Positions 25,051 through 33,775 are shown, counted from the first letter of the stretch. The stretch is 64,000 nt of DNA from Ktedonobacteria bacterium (GCA_027459785.1 DAIDGU010000023.1:1-64000), one strand, 5' to 3'. Numbers and translations: made by a program. Notes: a model not told the origin generated them from the sequence alone.

Positions 25051-26595
25051 TCAGCTCGGTTTCTGTCGCTCAGCGACGAGGAGCGCGGCACAGGCCGCGC
25101 TGGCGAAGGCCAGGCCCGCGCCGATCAGCATGGCGACGCGAAAGCTCACCACGAACGCCGCCGCCACGCCGCGCCGAATGGCGTGCTGCAACGCGGGGGC
25201 CAGCGTGGTCGGTATCTGGATCGAGGCCAGTTTATTGCTTTGCTGCGTGATGGCCGTGCGCGTGGCGGCGTCCATCTGGATCGCGTCCAGTTGGTGCTGG
25301 AGGATCGCAGTGAAGATGGCGGCCACGGCGATGCCGAGCGCGGCGATGGCGACGAGGCTGGCGGTGCGCGCGACAGCGTTGTTGATGCCGGATGCGATGC
25401 CCGCGCGGCCCTGGCTCACCGCGCCCATCACGGTGGTGGTAAGCGGCGCGACAGTGATGGTCATGCCCAGCGCCAGCACGACGACCGCCGGAAAGAACGT
25501 CACCCAATAGCTGCCGCCGATGCCGGGACGCGCGAACAGGAGGAAGCCTACCCCCGCGATGCCCGGCCCCACGATCAGCGGCAACTTATTGCCATAGCGA
25601 TTGATCAAGCCGCCGGCCCAACGCGACAGGCTGAACATGATCAGCGTGAAGGGCAAGAGCGCCGCGCCCGCCTGCAATGGTGTGTAACCCTGCACCTGTT
25701 GCAGATTGAACGGCACGAAGTAGAGCGCGCCGCCCAGCGCGCCATAGAGCAGCAACGTCAACAGGTTGGTGCCGCTGAAGGTGCGATTGCGAAATAGGTC
25801 CAGCGGCATCATGGGCTGCGCGACGCGCGCCTCGACGACGACGAACGCCACCAACAGGGCCACGCCGCCCAGCAGCGGCACCAGCACGTTCGCATGCCCG
25901 AAGCCGGCGAAGCTGGCGCTGATCAGGCCGAAGACGACGCCACCCAGGCCGAAGGTCGCCAGGGCCGCGCCCCGGCTGTCGATGGCACCGGCCACCGTTT
26001 CGTCGCGGCTTTCCGGCACCACGCGCCAGGTGATCATCAGCGTCACCACCGCCAGCGGCAGATTCAGGAAGAAGATCCAGCGCCACGACGCCGCCTGGAT
26101 CAGCCACCCACCCAGCAGCGGCCCCGCCGCTGAGATGATCGTGGTGAAGCCCGACCACGTGCCGATGGCGCGGCCCCGCGCCTCCGCATCGAAGGCGGCG
26201 GTGATCATCGCCAGGCTGCCGGGCGTGAGCAGCGCGCCGCCGATCCCTTGCACGGCGCGGGCGATGATCAGTTGGGAGGTATTCGGCGTCAGGCCGCACC
26301 AGGCCGAGGCACCGGCGAAGATGATGATGCCCACCATGAAGATGCGTTTGCGCCCCAGGCGGTCGCCCAGCGCGCCGCCCACCAGCAACAGCGTGGCGAG
26401 GAAAAGCGCGTAAGCCTCGACGACCCACTGCACATCCGTGGCGCTGGCATGCAGATCGCGCTGCAAAACGGGCAGCGCCACGTTGACGACCGTGCTATCA
26501 AGGAATGCCATGCCCGATCCCAGGATCGCGGCGATCAGCACCCAGCGCCCGGCGTTCGTGGGCGGGACCGCCACCTCCGCGCGTGCCGCTGCCAT
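25051..26595 (-). CDS. DHA2-family (EmrB/QacA-type) MFS drug exporter
   Basis: A 514-residue carrier with fourteen predicted membrane segments. Helix 1 reads LGSGMAFLDSTVVNVALPVL with the DHA2 motif D1 (LDxTVVNVALP), the loop motif GALGDRLGRKRIFMVG follows, and antiporter motif C is seen as PGSLAMITAAF and nearby GPLLGGWL. These proteins expel cationic or lipophilic compounds using the proton gradient. ATG 26595 follows AAGGAG. It lies 14 bp after the DUF427 gene and 3 bp before the reductase gene, so the three are probably co-transcribed. Confidence 0.9.
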   Translation of the reverse strand: MAAARAEVAVPPTNAGRWVLIAAILGSGMAFLDSTVVNVALPVLQRDLHASATDVQWVVEAYALFLATLLLVGGALGDRLGRKRIFMVGIIIFAGASAWCGLTPNTSQLIIARAVQGIGGALLTPGSLAMITAAFDAEARGRAIGTWSGFTTIISAAGPLLGGWLIQAASWRWIFFLNLPLAVVTLMITWRVVPESRDETVAGAIDSRGAALATFGLGGVVFGLISASFAGFGHANVLVPLLGGVALLVAFVVVEARVAQPMMPLDLFRNRTFSGTNLLTLLLYGALGGALYFVPFNLQQVQGYTPLQAGAALLPFTLIMFSLSRWAGGLINRYGNKLPLIVGPGIAGVGFLLFARPGIGGSYWVTFFPAVVVLALGMTITVAPLTTTVMGAVSQGRAGIASGINNAVARTASLVAIAALGIAVAAIFTAILQHQLDAIQMDAATRTAITQQSNKLASIQIPTTLAPALQHAIRRGVAAAFVVSFRVAMLIGAGLAFASAACAALLVAERQKPS

Positions 26596-26609
26596 GTTCC
26601 GCTCCTTGC

Positions 26610-27107
26610 CTACCATCCCATCGTCCCCGGTTCGCCCTTGAATGGACCAACGATATCGTTGGTGATCCAGCCGCCATAGAAGCCGCCGGCTTGGGGACGT
26701 ACCACCTCACCATCAACAGTACAGCGATCCATCTTGCCGGGATAAAAGGCGATGTAGTCGCGCAGCGCGGCGAAGGCTGGCGTCGGCTGAGGGTAGTACC
26801 ACGCGGCCTGATCGATGGTACGCCCAGCCACCTGCACGGCGTAATAGCGCGCCTGCCCCTTCCATTCACAGAACGACTGGCCAGCACTGGCCCGCAGGTA
26901 GGCCATATGCACATCTGCCGGCGGGATGTAGTAGACCGGCGGATGGCTCGTTTCCAGCACGCGCAACGCCCGGCGTGTGTCAGCGATGGTGATGCCCGCC
27001 ACAACAATCTGGATGTGCTTGCTGGTCGGTGCCAGGCGCGGCGGACGGGGATAGTCCCAGACGGACTCCTGGCCGGGACCGGGCGGAATGGGCTGGATGG
27101 GATGCAT
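26610..27107 (-). CDS. DUF427 family protein
   Basis: A 165-residue beta-rich protein. Conserved DUF427 segments are visible: GITIADTRRALRVLETSHPP, VYYIPPADV, SFCEWKGQARYY and AWYYPQPTPAFAALRDYIAF, ending in the usual FYPGKMD. The family has a small tent-like fold and unknown biochemical role; it is common in actinobacteria and Chloroflexota, often near stress genes. ATG 27107 follows AAAGAGGTT. The gene lies between DUF1684 and the DHA2 exporter. Confidence 0.9.
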   Translation of the reverse strand: MHPIQPIPPGPGQESVWDYPRPPRLAPTSKHIQIVVAGITIADTRRALRVLETSHPPVYYIPPADVHMAYLRASAGQSFCEWKGQARYYAVQVAGRTIDQAAWYYPQPTPAFAALRDYIAFYPGKMDRCTVDGEVVRPQAGGFYGGWITNDIVGPFKGEPGTMGW

Positions 27108-27178
27108 GCACGCAACCTCTTTCGGAATGGACAACCAAACGCATACGAACAATTAAAACCGGCAGCACGGCGGCGCGC

Positions 27179-27832
27179 TCACGGATGAAATCGTTGCTCG
27201 CCCGCGCGCAACGCCAGCGCGATCTGATTTTCGCGGGGTGCCAAAGGACAGAACCAGCGTTCATCATAGGCACATGAGGGATTATAAGCGTAATTGAAGT
27301 CCAAGATCACGTCGCGCCCGTCATCAGTGGGGTAAAAGAGATCGCTGCCCTTCACCGTGTCGCACAGATAGCGCCCGCCGCCATAGGTCGTGGCCGCGCC
27401 GCTGGCATCGCGGAACGGCAGAAACAGCCCGCCGCCATAGACATCGATCCAATAGAGCAGCAGTGTCACCGGCGTCTCCGCCAGTGAAAGGTGCAGCCGC
27501 GCCGCGCGCCGGAAGCGCATGCCGGCGGGTGCCACGCCGTCGAACGTATCGGCGTCATCCGTCAACGGCTCCACTTCAGCCGCGACCCGCAGTGTAGGAT
27601 CATAAGGAAAGTAGGGCAGGCGCGTGAAGGTGCGACGTGCCACATCGCTCAACGGCGACTGCGGATGGCGCGCGAAGAGGTCGTCGCGCCCCGCCCGCCA
27701 GCGTTCCCACACGGCTGCCGGCGCATCCCCCGCCCGCAGCGCCGCGTCGCGCGCGGCATACAGCGCGGCCACGCGCTTGCGCCAATCATACAGTTCCAGC
27801 CACGTCGGCGTGCGCTGCCAGGTCGCATCCAT
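27179..27832 (-). CDS. DUF1684 family protein
   Basis: A 217-residue protein with the full DUF1684 signature: PQSPLSDVARRTFTRLPYFP, YDPTLRVAAEVEP and the C-terminal DFNYAYNPSCAYDERWFCPL followed by PRENQIALALRAGEQRF. The conserved Cys (NPSCAY and WFCPL) may bind metal or be catalytic; no activity is known. ATG 27832 has AAAGAGAGAG upstream, directly next to the stop of the truncated transposase (27849), so the gene is now abutted by IS sequence and may have lost its native promoter. Confidence 0.9.
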   Translation of the reverse strand: MDATWQRTPTWLELYDWRKRVAALYAARDAALRAGDAPAAVWERWRAGRDDLFARHPQSPLSDVARRTFTRLPYFPYDPTLRVAAEVEPLTDDADTFDGVAPAGMRFRRAARLHLSLAETPVTLLLYWIDVYGGGLFLPFRDASGAATTYGGGRYLCDTVKGSDLFYPTDDGRDVILDFNYAYNPSCAYDERWFCPLAPRENQIALALRAGEQRFHP

Positions 27833-27848
27833 CGCATTACTCTCTCTT

Positions 27849-28420
27849 TCAGATGTCCGCCGCGCGGTCGCCCACATGCCCCCACTGCGCCCCTGGTGGC
27901 GGACGCCCGATCTGGGCCACCGCATCGCCCCAGACCTGCGATTCCACCTCCTGGCGCGTACGGCGTTGGGCGCGCGTCAACGGGCTGCGTTGCCGCCGCA
28001 TGGTCTGTTGAGCGGCCACTCCCAGCATCTGGTCTACGGCAGGACGATAGGCCAAGGTCGTCTGGACATGGAAGCCGCGTTGGTTCCCATCGCCGATCTC
28101 CCCTAGCCCGGTCATGGCCTGATCGTGCGTGTCATCTAATTCCGTCAGGTCACTGATGAACAGCGTCACGCCGGGCGGCGCGGCGGCCTGGCGCGTATGC
28201 TGCCAATGGGAACCACTCAAAGCCGTGCGCATGACCACCGGGTTGTGCAGCACGTGGTACGTGCTTTTCAGCGCCGCCCATGAGCCACAGGCACGGGGCA
28301 GCGAGGCGGTGGGATCCTGGCCCAAGGCCGTTACCAGGGCCACGGCACGGCGGGTCGACCGCCGATCCCCACCGCGACACTCCCAAACTCGCGTTCGGCC
28401 CACTGGGCGATCAGCACCAT
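27849..28420 (-). pseudogene. IS4/Tn5-like transposase, frameshifted and 3'-truncated
   Basis: ATG 28420 with a perfect GGAGGTGA before it starts MVLIAQWAEREFGS; after a frameshift near 28375 the frame continues GDRRSTRRAVALVTALGQDP, SLPRACGSWAALKSTYHVL and LFISDLTELDDTHDQAMTGL. This is the N-terminal DNA-binding part and first catalytic Asp (ISDLTELD) of IS4-family, Tn5-like transposases. It ends HVGDRAADI then stop at 27849, where the family would continue for about 250 residues, including the catalytic Glu. So the gene is inactive. A possible terminal repeat (ATCTCTGGGTAAAAGACAGA, 28461-28480) lies upstream. Confidence 0.8.
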
Positions 28421-28741
28421 CGCGTCACCTCCTTCCCCCGCAGTTTACCACGCCACCGGTGATCTCTGGGTAAAAGACAGAGCTGCCCCTCCGGCGACCG
28501 CACGGCGGCTGGGACTGCTGCCTCCGGCGTGCTGGCGGCGCTGGGAACATCCCCGGCGTACTGGTGGGGCATGTCTGCCCTTTGTTATAAACCATCATCA
28601 ACCGCCCGCCGTCCCCCTCGCCGTCTCGCCGTCCCCGCGCGCCTGCGGCACGGCTGGTGTTTCCGCCGGGAAACGGCGCAGGACTGTCCAACCTGTGCTA
28701 TGATGGGAGCAAGCTTAGCCATTCCGAAGCGCAGAGGAGAC
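28421..28741. other. Intergenic region with possible IS end and promoter
   Basis: 321 bp between the transposase relic and the GT39 gene. It holds the likely IS terminus near 28461, a CAACCGCCCGCCGTCCCCC repeat near 28600, and an extended -10 (TGCTATGAT, 28697-28704... ending at 28704) without a clear -35, about 38 bases before ATG 28742. No further gene is seen. Confidence 0.5.
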
Positions 28742-30343
28742 ATGCCGATGACGCAAGTTGTAACCCCTTCGACCAAAGTGATGCCCACGCTGCTCACGCG
28801 GCTGCGGCAGAGTGACGATACGCCGCTGGCCGCGCTGGCGCTGCTCAGCTTCATCGTCCACGTCGCCATCGGCAACAATTATGGCTATTTCCGCGACGAG
28901 TTATATTACCTGCAAGATGGGCTGCATCCTGCCTTCGGCTATGTCGATCAAGCGCCGCTGATCGGCTGGTTGGCGGCGCTCACCAATCTGCTGTTTCATG
29001 ATAACTTGTTCGCCATCCATGTTATCTCCGCCGCCTTCGGTGCGGCCATCGTCTTCGTCGCCGGGCGGATAGCGCGCGAACTGGGCGGCGGGCGCTTCGC
29101 GCAGATGCTGGCGGCGCTGGGCGCGCTGGTAACACTCGTCTTCATGGCCACCGGCTCGCTCTTCTCGATGGATGTGATCGATGAACTGTGCTGGTCGGTG
29201 GCGATCCTGGTGCTGGTGCGCCTGTTCAAGCGCAACGAACCGCGCCTGTGGCTGCTGTTTGGGCTAGTTGCGGGCATCGGCCTGCTCAACAAATATACGA
29301 TGCTGTTCTTCGGCTTCGGCGTCGTCGTCGGCACCTTGCTGACGCCGCAACGGGTGATGTTCCGCACGCGCTGGCCGTGGCTGGGCGGCCTCATCGCCTT
29401 CGCCCTCCTGCTGCCGGATCTCCTCTGGAACGCGACGCATAGCTGGGCGACGGTCGCGTTCTGGGGCCATTACGGCGGGTTGAGCGGCGGCGGTCCCATC
29501 GGTTTCCTGGCGAATCAACTCTTCAGCGTCAATCCATTCAACCTGCCATTGATCATCGCCGGCCTGATCTTCTTTTTCCGCAATCCCGCCGGCAAGCCCT
29601 ATCGCGCGCTGGGCTGGACGTTCGTCGTCCTTTACGTCATCCTCACACTGATCAACGCCAAATCATACTTTCTGACGCCGATCTATCCGTTGCTATTTGC
29701 GGGCGGGGCGCTGCAATTCGAGCAGATCGCGCAGCGGGCGCGGCGGCGCTGGACCATGCCTGCTTATGTGACGGTGTTGGCCGCTTCCGGCATCCTCTTC
29801 GCGCCGCTCACCATGCCCATCCTGCCGCCCCCCGTCTTCGCCCAGTCCTATGCCGCGCTGACCACGCTGGGCAACGGCGGCGCGGGGCAACAGAATGCCG
29901 GCATCTTTCCGCAATATCTGGGCGACCGCTTCGGCTGGCACGCGATGACACGCGAGGTCGCCGCCGTCTACGCCGCGCTACCGGCGGGCGAACGTCAACA
30001 GGCGTGCGTCTTCACGATGAACTATGGCGAGGCCAGCGCGTTACGCTTTTTCAGCGGCCCCGACCACCAGCCACTGCCGCCGGTCATCAGCGGCCACAAC
30101 AACTTCTACTTTTGGGGGCCAGGCTCCTGCACCGGCCAGGTACTCATCGCCGTCGGCATCGATCCGACCGATCCCGCCGGTTTCACGTCGGTCGCCAGCC
30201 GGTATTACGGCCAAGTCACGCCGGCAGGGGCGATCACCTGCAACTACTGCATGGGCAGCGAGAACGGCACGCTGCTCTACGTGCTCACCCAACCCAAGCA
30301 ACCGCTTGCCCAACTCTGGCCGCTGCTCAAGCACTTCGACTGA
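28742..30343 (+). CDS. GT39-family (ArnT/dolichyl-phosphate mannosyltransferase-like) glycosyltransferase
   Basis: A 533-residue membrane glycosyltransferase of the GT-C fold. The first outer loop contains YGYFRDELYYLQDGLHPAFG, with the Asp-Glu pair (FRDELYYL) that binds metal and catalyses transfer from a polyprenyl-phosphate sugar; GYVDQAPLIGWLAAL follows as in the PMT_2/GT39 family. About ten to twelve membrane segments reach residue 370. The C-terminal 150 residues form an outer domain with four Cys (ACVFTMNYGE, GSCTGQ, ITCNYCMGS). ATG 28742 has AGAGGAGAC upstream. The acceptor (lipid or protein) is unknown. Confidence 0.88.
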   Translation: MPMTQVVTPSTKVMPTLLTRLRQSDDTPLAALALLSFIVHVAIGNNYGYFRDELYYLQDGLHPAFGYVDQAPLIGWLAALTNLLFHDNLFAIHVISAAFGAAIVFVAGRIARELGGGRFAQMLAALGALVTLVFMATGSLFSMDVIDELCWSVAILVLVRLFKRNEPRLWLLFGLVAGIGLLNKYTMLFFGFGVVVGTLLTPQRVMFRTRWPWLGGLIAFALLLPDLLWNATHSWATVAFWGHYGGLSGGGPIGFLANQLFSVNPFNLPLIIAGLIFFFRNPAGKPYRALGWTFVVLYVILTLINAKSYFLTPIYPLLFAGGALQFEQIAQRARRRWTMPAYVTVLAASGILFAPLTMPILPPPVFAQSYAALTTLGNGGAGQQNAGIFPQYLGDRFGWHAMTREVAAVYAALPAGERQQACVFTMNYGEASALRFFSGPDHQPLPPVISGHNNFYFWGPGSCTGQVLIAVGIDPTDPAGFTSVASRYYGQVTPAGAITCNYCMGSENGTLLYVLTQPKQPLAQLWPLLKHFD

Positions 30344-30445
30344 GCGAGTAGGCTAGCCGTTCGGGTGGGCGCACCGCCTGCCCATTCCACCGATGCCACA
30401 TGCCTCATTGTTATGGCATTGTTAGAAGCAAAGGTCAGGGACGGG

Positions 30446-30567
30446 AACACGAAGACCACGAAAACTCACGAAGGACACGAAAAAGAAATAGAGAAGTCGT
30501 TTCGTGTTTGTCGTGGCTTTTCTGATTTTCGTGTTCGCTTTCGTGGCTTTCGTGTTCGAAAAACACA
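30446..30567. repeat. CACGAA/TTCGTG-rich long inverted repeat
   Basis: The left arm (30446-30486) is a run of CACGAA-type words (AACACGAAGACCACGAAAAC) and the right arm (30500-30567) carries the reverse words (TTTCGTGTTTGTCGTGGC and CTTTCGTGGCTTTCGTGTTC). Together they can fold into one imperfect hairpin. It occupies most of the gap before the ABC exporter gene. Related elements occur at 40378-40578 and 59325-59458. Confidence 0.75.
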
Positions 30568-30579
30568 GGGAGATGATGT

Positions 30580-32469
30580 ATGGCAGCACCAGCAGCGGGG
30601 GGATGGAGGCAGCGGTTCGGGCGCGTCGGTGGGGCGCGGCTGCCCGACGATGAGGATGTCCTTTCGCCCCGCAAGATCATCGCCGCCTTCAAGGGCTTGC
30701 CGCGCGTGCTGCGGCTGGTGTGGGATGTCAGCCCGCCCTTCACCGTCGCGCTGGCGGTGCTGTATATCTTGCAAGGCTTTCTGCCGGTGGCGACGGCGTA
30801 TATCACCAAGCTCGTCATCGACGCCATCATCTTCGGCTACAGCCACCACGGCGGCGCGCATGCGATCTCGCTGGTCGTGTGGTTCGTCGTCGCCCAGTTC
30901 GCGCTGCAAGGCTTCAGCAGCTTGCTTTCCACGCTCTCGAATATCGTCCAGCAATTATTGCAGGAAAAGACCAGCTATCAGATCCAGTTGCTCGTGATGG
31001 AAAAGGCGAACACATTGGACCTGTCGTTCTTCGAGAACGCGCAGTTTTACGATAAGCTGCAACAGGCGCAGCAAGAAGCGGCCTCGCGCCCGACGGGGAT
31101 GATCTCGCAGACCTTCAGCCTGGGCAGCACGCTGGTGACGTTCTTTTCGATGGCGGCAGTGCTGCTGACGCTGGCCTGGTGGGTGGCCGTGCTGGCGCTG
31201 CTCGCGCCCGTACCGGTCTTCATCGCCAACGTGCGCTATGGCTGGTGGGGCTTCCAGGTGATGCGCCGCCAGTCGCCGCTACGCCGCGAGATGCAATATT
31301 ACAATAACCTGATGACGACCGACACGTATAACAAAGAGATCAAGCTCTTCACGTCGGGACCATTCTTCATGCGCCTTTATCGCAATCTGGTGACGCAGTT
31401 CTATGATCAGACGCGCCGGCTGATTGTGCCGCGCTACATGACCTCGTTCGCGCTGGGGACGATCACAGTCGTGGCGAACGGCGTCATCTATCTGTATGTC
31501 GCGCTGCAAGCGGCGGCGGGCAAGATCACCGTCGGCGTGCTGACCTTCTATGCCCAGGCCGCGCTCTCCATCGGTTCCAGCTTCCAAAGCCTGCTGGGCG
31601 GCGTCTCCAATATGTATGAGAACAACCTTTTCATCAACACACTCTTCGATTTCCTGGACTATCAGCCGAAGATCGTCAGCCCACCGAACGGCATCAAGCC
31701 GGACAGTGATGGTCTGACGGTCGAGTTCCGCAATGTCAGCTTCACCTATCCAGGCCGTGAAGAGTCCGGGGCGGCGCTGAAGAACGTCAGCTTCACGATC
31801 CACGCGGGCGAGGCCGTGGCGCTGGTGGGGCGCAACGGCGCAGGCAAGACGACCATCGTCAAGCTGCTGACGCGCCTGTATGATCCCGATGAAGGCCAGA
31901 TCCTGGTCAACGGACGCGACATCAAGGATTACGATCTGGATGCCCTGCGCCAGACCATCGGCGTGATCTTTCAGGACTACGTGACCTATTTCATGACGGC
32001 CAGCCGCAACATCGGCATCGGGCGCATCGCGGACGTGGACGACGCGGCGGGCATCCGCGCGGCGGCGGCGAAAAGCGGCGCGCACACCGTCATCGAGCGG
32101 CTGCCGGAGAACTATGACACGATGCTGGGCAAGTGGTTCGACAAAGGCCAGCAGCTTTCCGGCGGCGAGTGGCAGAAGATCGCGCTGGCCCGCGCCTTCA
32201 TGCGCGACGCCCAACTGCTGATCCTGGACGAGCCGACCTCCTCGCTCGATCCCCAGGCCGAATACGAGGTCTTCGCGCGCTTCCGCGAGTTGACGCAGGG
32301 CAAGTCCGCCATCTTCATCTCGCACCGCTTCAGCACCGTGCGCCTGGCGAACCGCATTATCGTGCTGGAACACGGCGGCATCCTGGAAGAAGGCACCCAC
32401 GCCGAACTGCTGGCGCGCGGCGGCAGATACGCCGAGCTTTTCAGCTTGCAGGCGGAAGCGTATCGGTGA
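30580..32469 (+). CDS. ABC exporter, fused transmembrane and ATPase domains
   Basis: A 629-residue half-transporter of the type I exporter fold. Six membrane helices span residues about 45-330. The ATPase domain follows with Walker A GRNGAGKTTIV (about 417), signature LSGGEWQKIALARAF, Walker B LLILDEPTSSLD and switch His in FISHRFSTV. The exporter is expected to act as a dimer; the substrate (lipid, peptide or drug) is unknown. AGGGAG precedes ATG 30580. The last 44 bases of the gene are repeated downstream at 33363 and 34109, so this 3' end appears to be an insertion or integration point. Confidence 0.9.
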   Translation: MAAPAAGGWRQRFGRVGGARLPDDEDVLSPRKIIAAFKGLPRVLRLVWDVSPPFTVALAVLYILQGFLPVATAYITKLVIDAIIFGYSHHGGAHAISLVVWFVVAQFALQGFSSLLSTLSNIVQQLLQEKTSYQIQLLVMEKANTLDLSFFENAQFYDKLQQAQQEAASRPTGMISQTFSLGSTLVTFFSMAAVLLTLAWWVAVLALLAPVPVFIANVRYGWWGFQVMRRQSPLRREMQYYNNLMTTDTYNKEIKLFTSGPFFMRLYRNLVTQFYDQTRRLIVPRYMTSFALGTITVVANGVIYLYVALQAAAGKITVGVLTFYAQAALSIGSSFQSLLGGVSNMYENNLFINTLFDFLDYQPKIVSPPNGIKPDSDGLTVEFRNVSFTYPGREESGAALKNVSFTIHAGEAVALVGRNGAGKTTIVKLLTRLYDPDEGQILVNGRDIKDYDLDALRQTIGVIFQDYVTYFMTASRNIGIGRIADVDDAAGIRAAAAKSGAHTVIERLPENYDTMLGKWFDKGQQLSGGEWQKIALARAFMRDAQLLILDEPTSSLDPQAEYEVFARFRELTQGKSAIFISHRFSTVRLANRIIVLEHGGILEEGTHAELLARGGRYAELFSLQAEAYR

Positions 32470-32471
32470 GA
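32428..32471 (+). repeat. Direct repeat copy 1, native 3' end of the ABC exporter gene
   Basis: This 44-bp segment encodes the last residues YAELFSLQAEAYR and the stop. It recurs at 34109-34152 with a single mismatch and at 33363-33405 with several changes. It is the left border of the composite island. Confidence 0.9.
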
Positions 32472-32476
32472 ACGAG

Positions 32477-32536
32477 GCCAGCGCCTAAAGACGCGCCTAT
32501 GGGCGTACCGCCGCGAAGGCCGCCTACGCGGCCTGG
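32477..32536 (+). repeat. 60-bp inverted repeat, left arm
   Basis: It begins GCCAGCGCCTAAAGACGCG and ends CCTACGCGGCCTGG, and is identical in reverse orientation to 33188-33247 over all 60 bases. Each arm can fold into two small hairpins (CGCCTATGGGCG and GGCCGCCTACGCGGCC). It starts 5 bp after direct repeat copy 1. Confidence 0.92.
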
Positions 32537-32558
32537 GTTACGACGGGAGCCGGAATAT

Positions 32559-32977
32559 CTACTGGGATGGCATTTCCCATTCGGCGATGTGTGTTGCCTG
32601 GGTATGATGCTCCTTTTGATGGTTGATATAATCGCAAATTGTGGGGACGGCATCGGGGCTGACGGAAAATGCCCCATATGCTCCCTGCCATTTGAAGAAA
32701 CGCCCATCGGTGTAGATATCGTGCGTGACCAAATGGGCAGACGCTCCTTTGATCTGACCGACAAGCTCGGCGATAGTGACCGTCGATGGAATCGAGATCA
32801 ATACATGCATATGATCAATGACATTACCAATAGCGATGACTTGCGCACCCATTTCCTGGCGCTTTGCACCAATGGCGCGTTGAATTGGCCGCTCGATCTC
32901 CGGCGTGATCAGGGCAACCGATCCCATGTTCCCCAGACGACGTGGATATAGACAACAATTTGCGACTGGCGTGGCAT
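32559..32977 (-). pseudogene. IS200/IS605-type TnpA (Y1 transposase), frameshifted
   Basis: ATG 32977 starts MPRQSQIVVYIHVVWGTWDR and meets a stop after LP; a one-base shift restores LITPEIERPIQRAIGAKRQE, the HUH motif in NVIDHMHVLISIPS, and the tyrosine helix with CDYINHQKEHH near the end. All landmarks of the single-strand transposase are present, so the break is a single frameshift, and the decay is recent. Tyr in DYINHQ is the likely nucleophile. No tnpB or guide RNA gene is adjacent. It lies between the 60-bp inverted repeats. Confidence 0.85.
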
Positions 32978-33035
32978 CCTGAATATCCCCCCTCTTGATT
33001 TGTCACACTATAACCTATTGCTTCTTTTGAGACAA

Positions 33036-33152
33036 GCTATTTATGCCATCTAGCTGTTTATGCCATCTAGCTATTTATGCCATCTAGCTATTTATGCCAT
33101 CTAGCTGTTTATGCCATCTAGCTATTTATGCCATCTAGCTGTTTATGCCATA
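33036..33152. repeat. 17-bp tandem repeat, seven units
   Basis: Units GCTRTTTATGCCATCTA start at 33036, 33053, 33070, 33087, 33104, 33121 and 33138 with exact 17-bp spacing; position 4 varies as A, G, A, A, G, A, G, and the last unit is incomplete. The array is AT-rich in a GC-rich genome. The direct tandem layout with no spacers rules out CRISPR. It resembles plasmid iterons in length, but no rep gene is near. Confidence 0.93.
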
Positions 33153-33187
33153 ACGAATTTGATAGCTTTCGTTGCTGGCTTCACCCT

Positions 33188-33247
33188 CCAGGCCGCGTAG
33201 GCGGCCTTCGCGGCGGTACGCCCATAGGCGCGTCTTTAGGCGCTGGC
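33188..33247 (-). repeat. 60-bp inverted repeat, right arm
   Basis: Perfect reverse complement of 32477-32536. The 651 bp between the arms hold the IS200 relic and the 17-bp array. Identity over 60 bases suggests recent duplication or ongoing gene conversion. Confidence 0.92.
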
Positions 33248-33362
33248 TCCCACATCGTATTTCTTCTGGGTCGCCCAATCGGCATCGGCATACCAGTAAG
33301 GCTTGCCCAGATCGATTTCCTGATGCAAGACCCCCTCGACTTCGAGCGAGCTATCATATGAT
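33248..33362 (-). other. Unassigned coding remnant
   Basis: Read on the minus strand, this stretch gives an open frame QWRTSYDSSLEVEGVLHQEI followed by DLGKPYWYADADWATQKKY and a stop at the edge of the inverted repeat. Codon use looks protein-like but I cannot place the family and no start codon is obvious. It may be the 3' end of a gene cut by the repeat. Confidence 0.3.
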
Positions 33363-33405
33363 GTACGCCACTGTTCAGCTTGCAGGCAAAGGCGTATCGG
33401 TGAGG
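33363..33405 (+). repeat. Direct repeat copy 2, diverged
   Basis: TACGCCACTG then TTCAGCTTGCAGGCAAAGG and CGTATCGGTGAGG: the same 3' exporter segment as copies 1 and 3 with a few substitutions and a small length change. It separates the IS200 part from the toxin-antitoxin part. Confidence 0.8.
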
Positions 33406-33423
33406 ATGCGCTTTTTTCTATGA

Positions 33424-33461
33424 TTGGACAAGTTGGCAGGTATGGGATATGATCGAATCAT
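33424..33461 (+). promoter_or_regulatory. Promoter and operator-like palindrome of the toxin-antitoxin pair
   Basis: TTGGAC (33424-33429), an 18-bp spacer and TATGAT (33448-33453). The -10 box overlaps the palindrome ATGAT-CGA-ATCAT (33449-33461), a suitable place for autorepression, as is usual for type II systems. Confidence 0.55.
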
Positions 33462-33565
33462 GATCCCCCCAATCGCTTCGGTGGTTGGGCGCGGGGCCGC
33501 TTTCGGTGGCCCCTGCTTTTTTACTAGCTAGTTTTGCTGCAACCCCAATTGCGGAGGCGATCTTT

Positions 33566-33775
33566 ATGCAACCTGTTACTATCGATCAAATTGCAGAACA
33601 ACTCAAACGCCTCCCGTCCGAAAAGTTGGCGGTGGTGTATGACTTCGTCGCCTATCTCGCCGAAAAACAACAGGAACAGCAGTCCGTTGCGCTGCAAACG
33701 ATGCTGGCTTCCGAAGAGGCACTGCGGCAGGACTGGGATCGACCAGAAGAGGATGCAGCATGGCAGCATTTATAA
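33566..33775 (+). CDS. Putative antitoxin of a MazF/PemK-type pair
   Basis: A 69-residue acidic, helical protein: MQPVTIDQIAEQLKRLPSEK, then AVVYDFVAYLAEKQQEQ and DWDRPEEDAAWQHL. It resembles the short DUF2281-like antitoxins that start with an LPxEKLxxVxDFxxYL pattern. CGGAGG precedes the ATG. Its frame overlaps the toxin gene by 16 bp, as expected for a coupled antitoxin-toxin pair in which the antitoxin comes first. It lies inside the island bounded by direct repeats 2 and 3. Confidence 0.8.
   Translation: MQPVTIDQIAEQLKRLPSEKLAVVYDFVAYLAEKQQEQQSVALQTMLASEEALRQDWDRPEEDAAWQHL

Noticed and set aside
33036-33152. CRISPR array
   Set aside because: The 17-bp units are contiguous with no spacers between them, and no cas genes are near.
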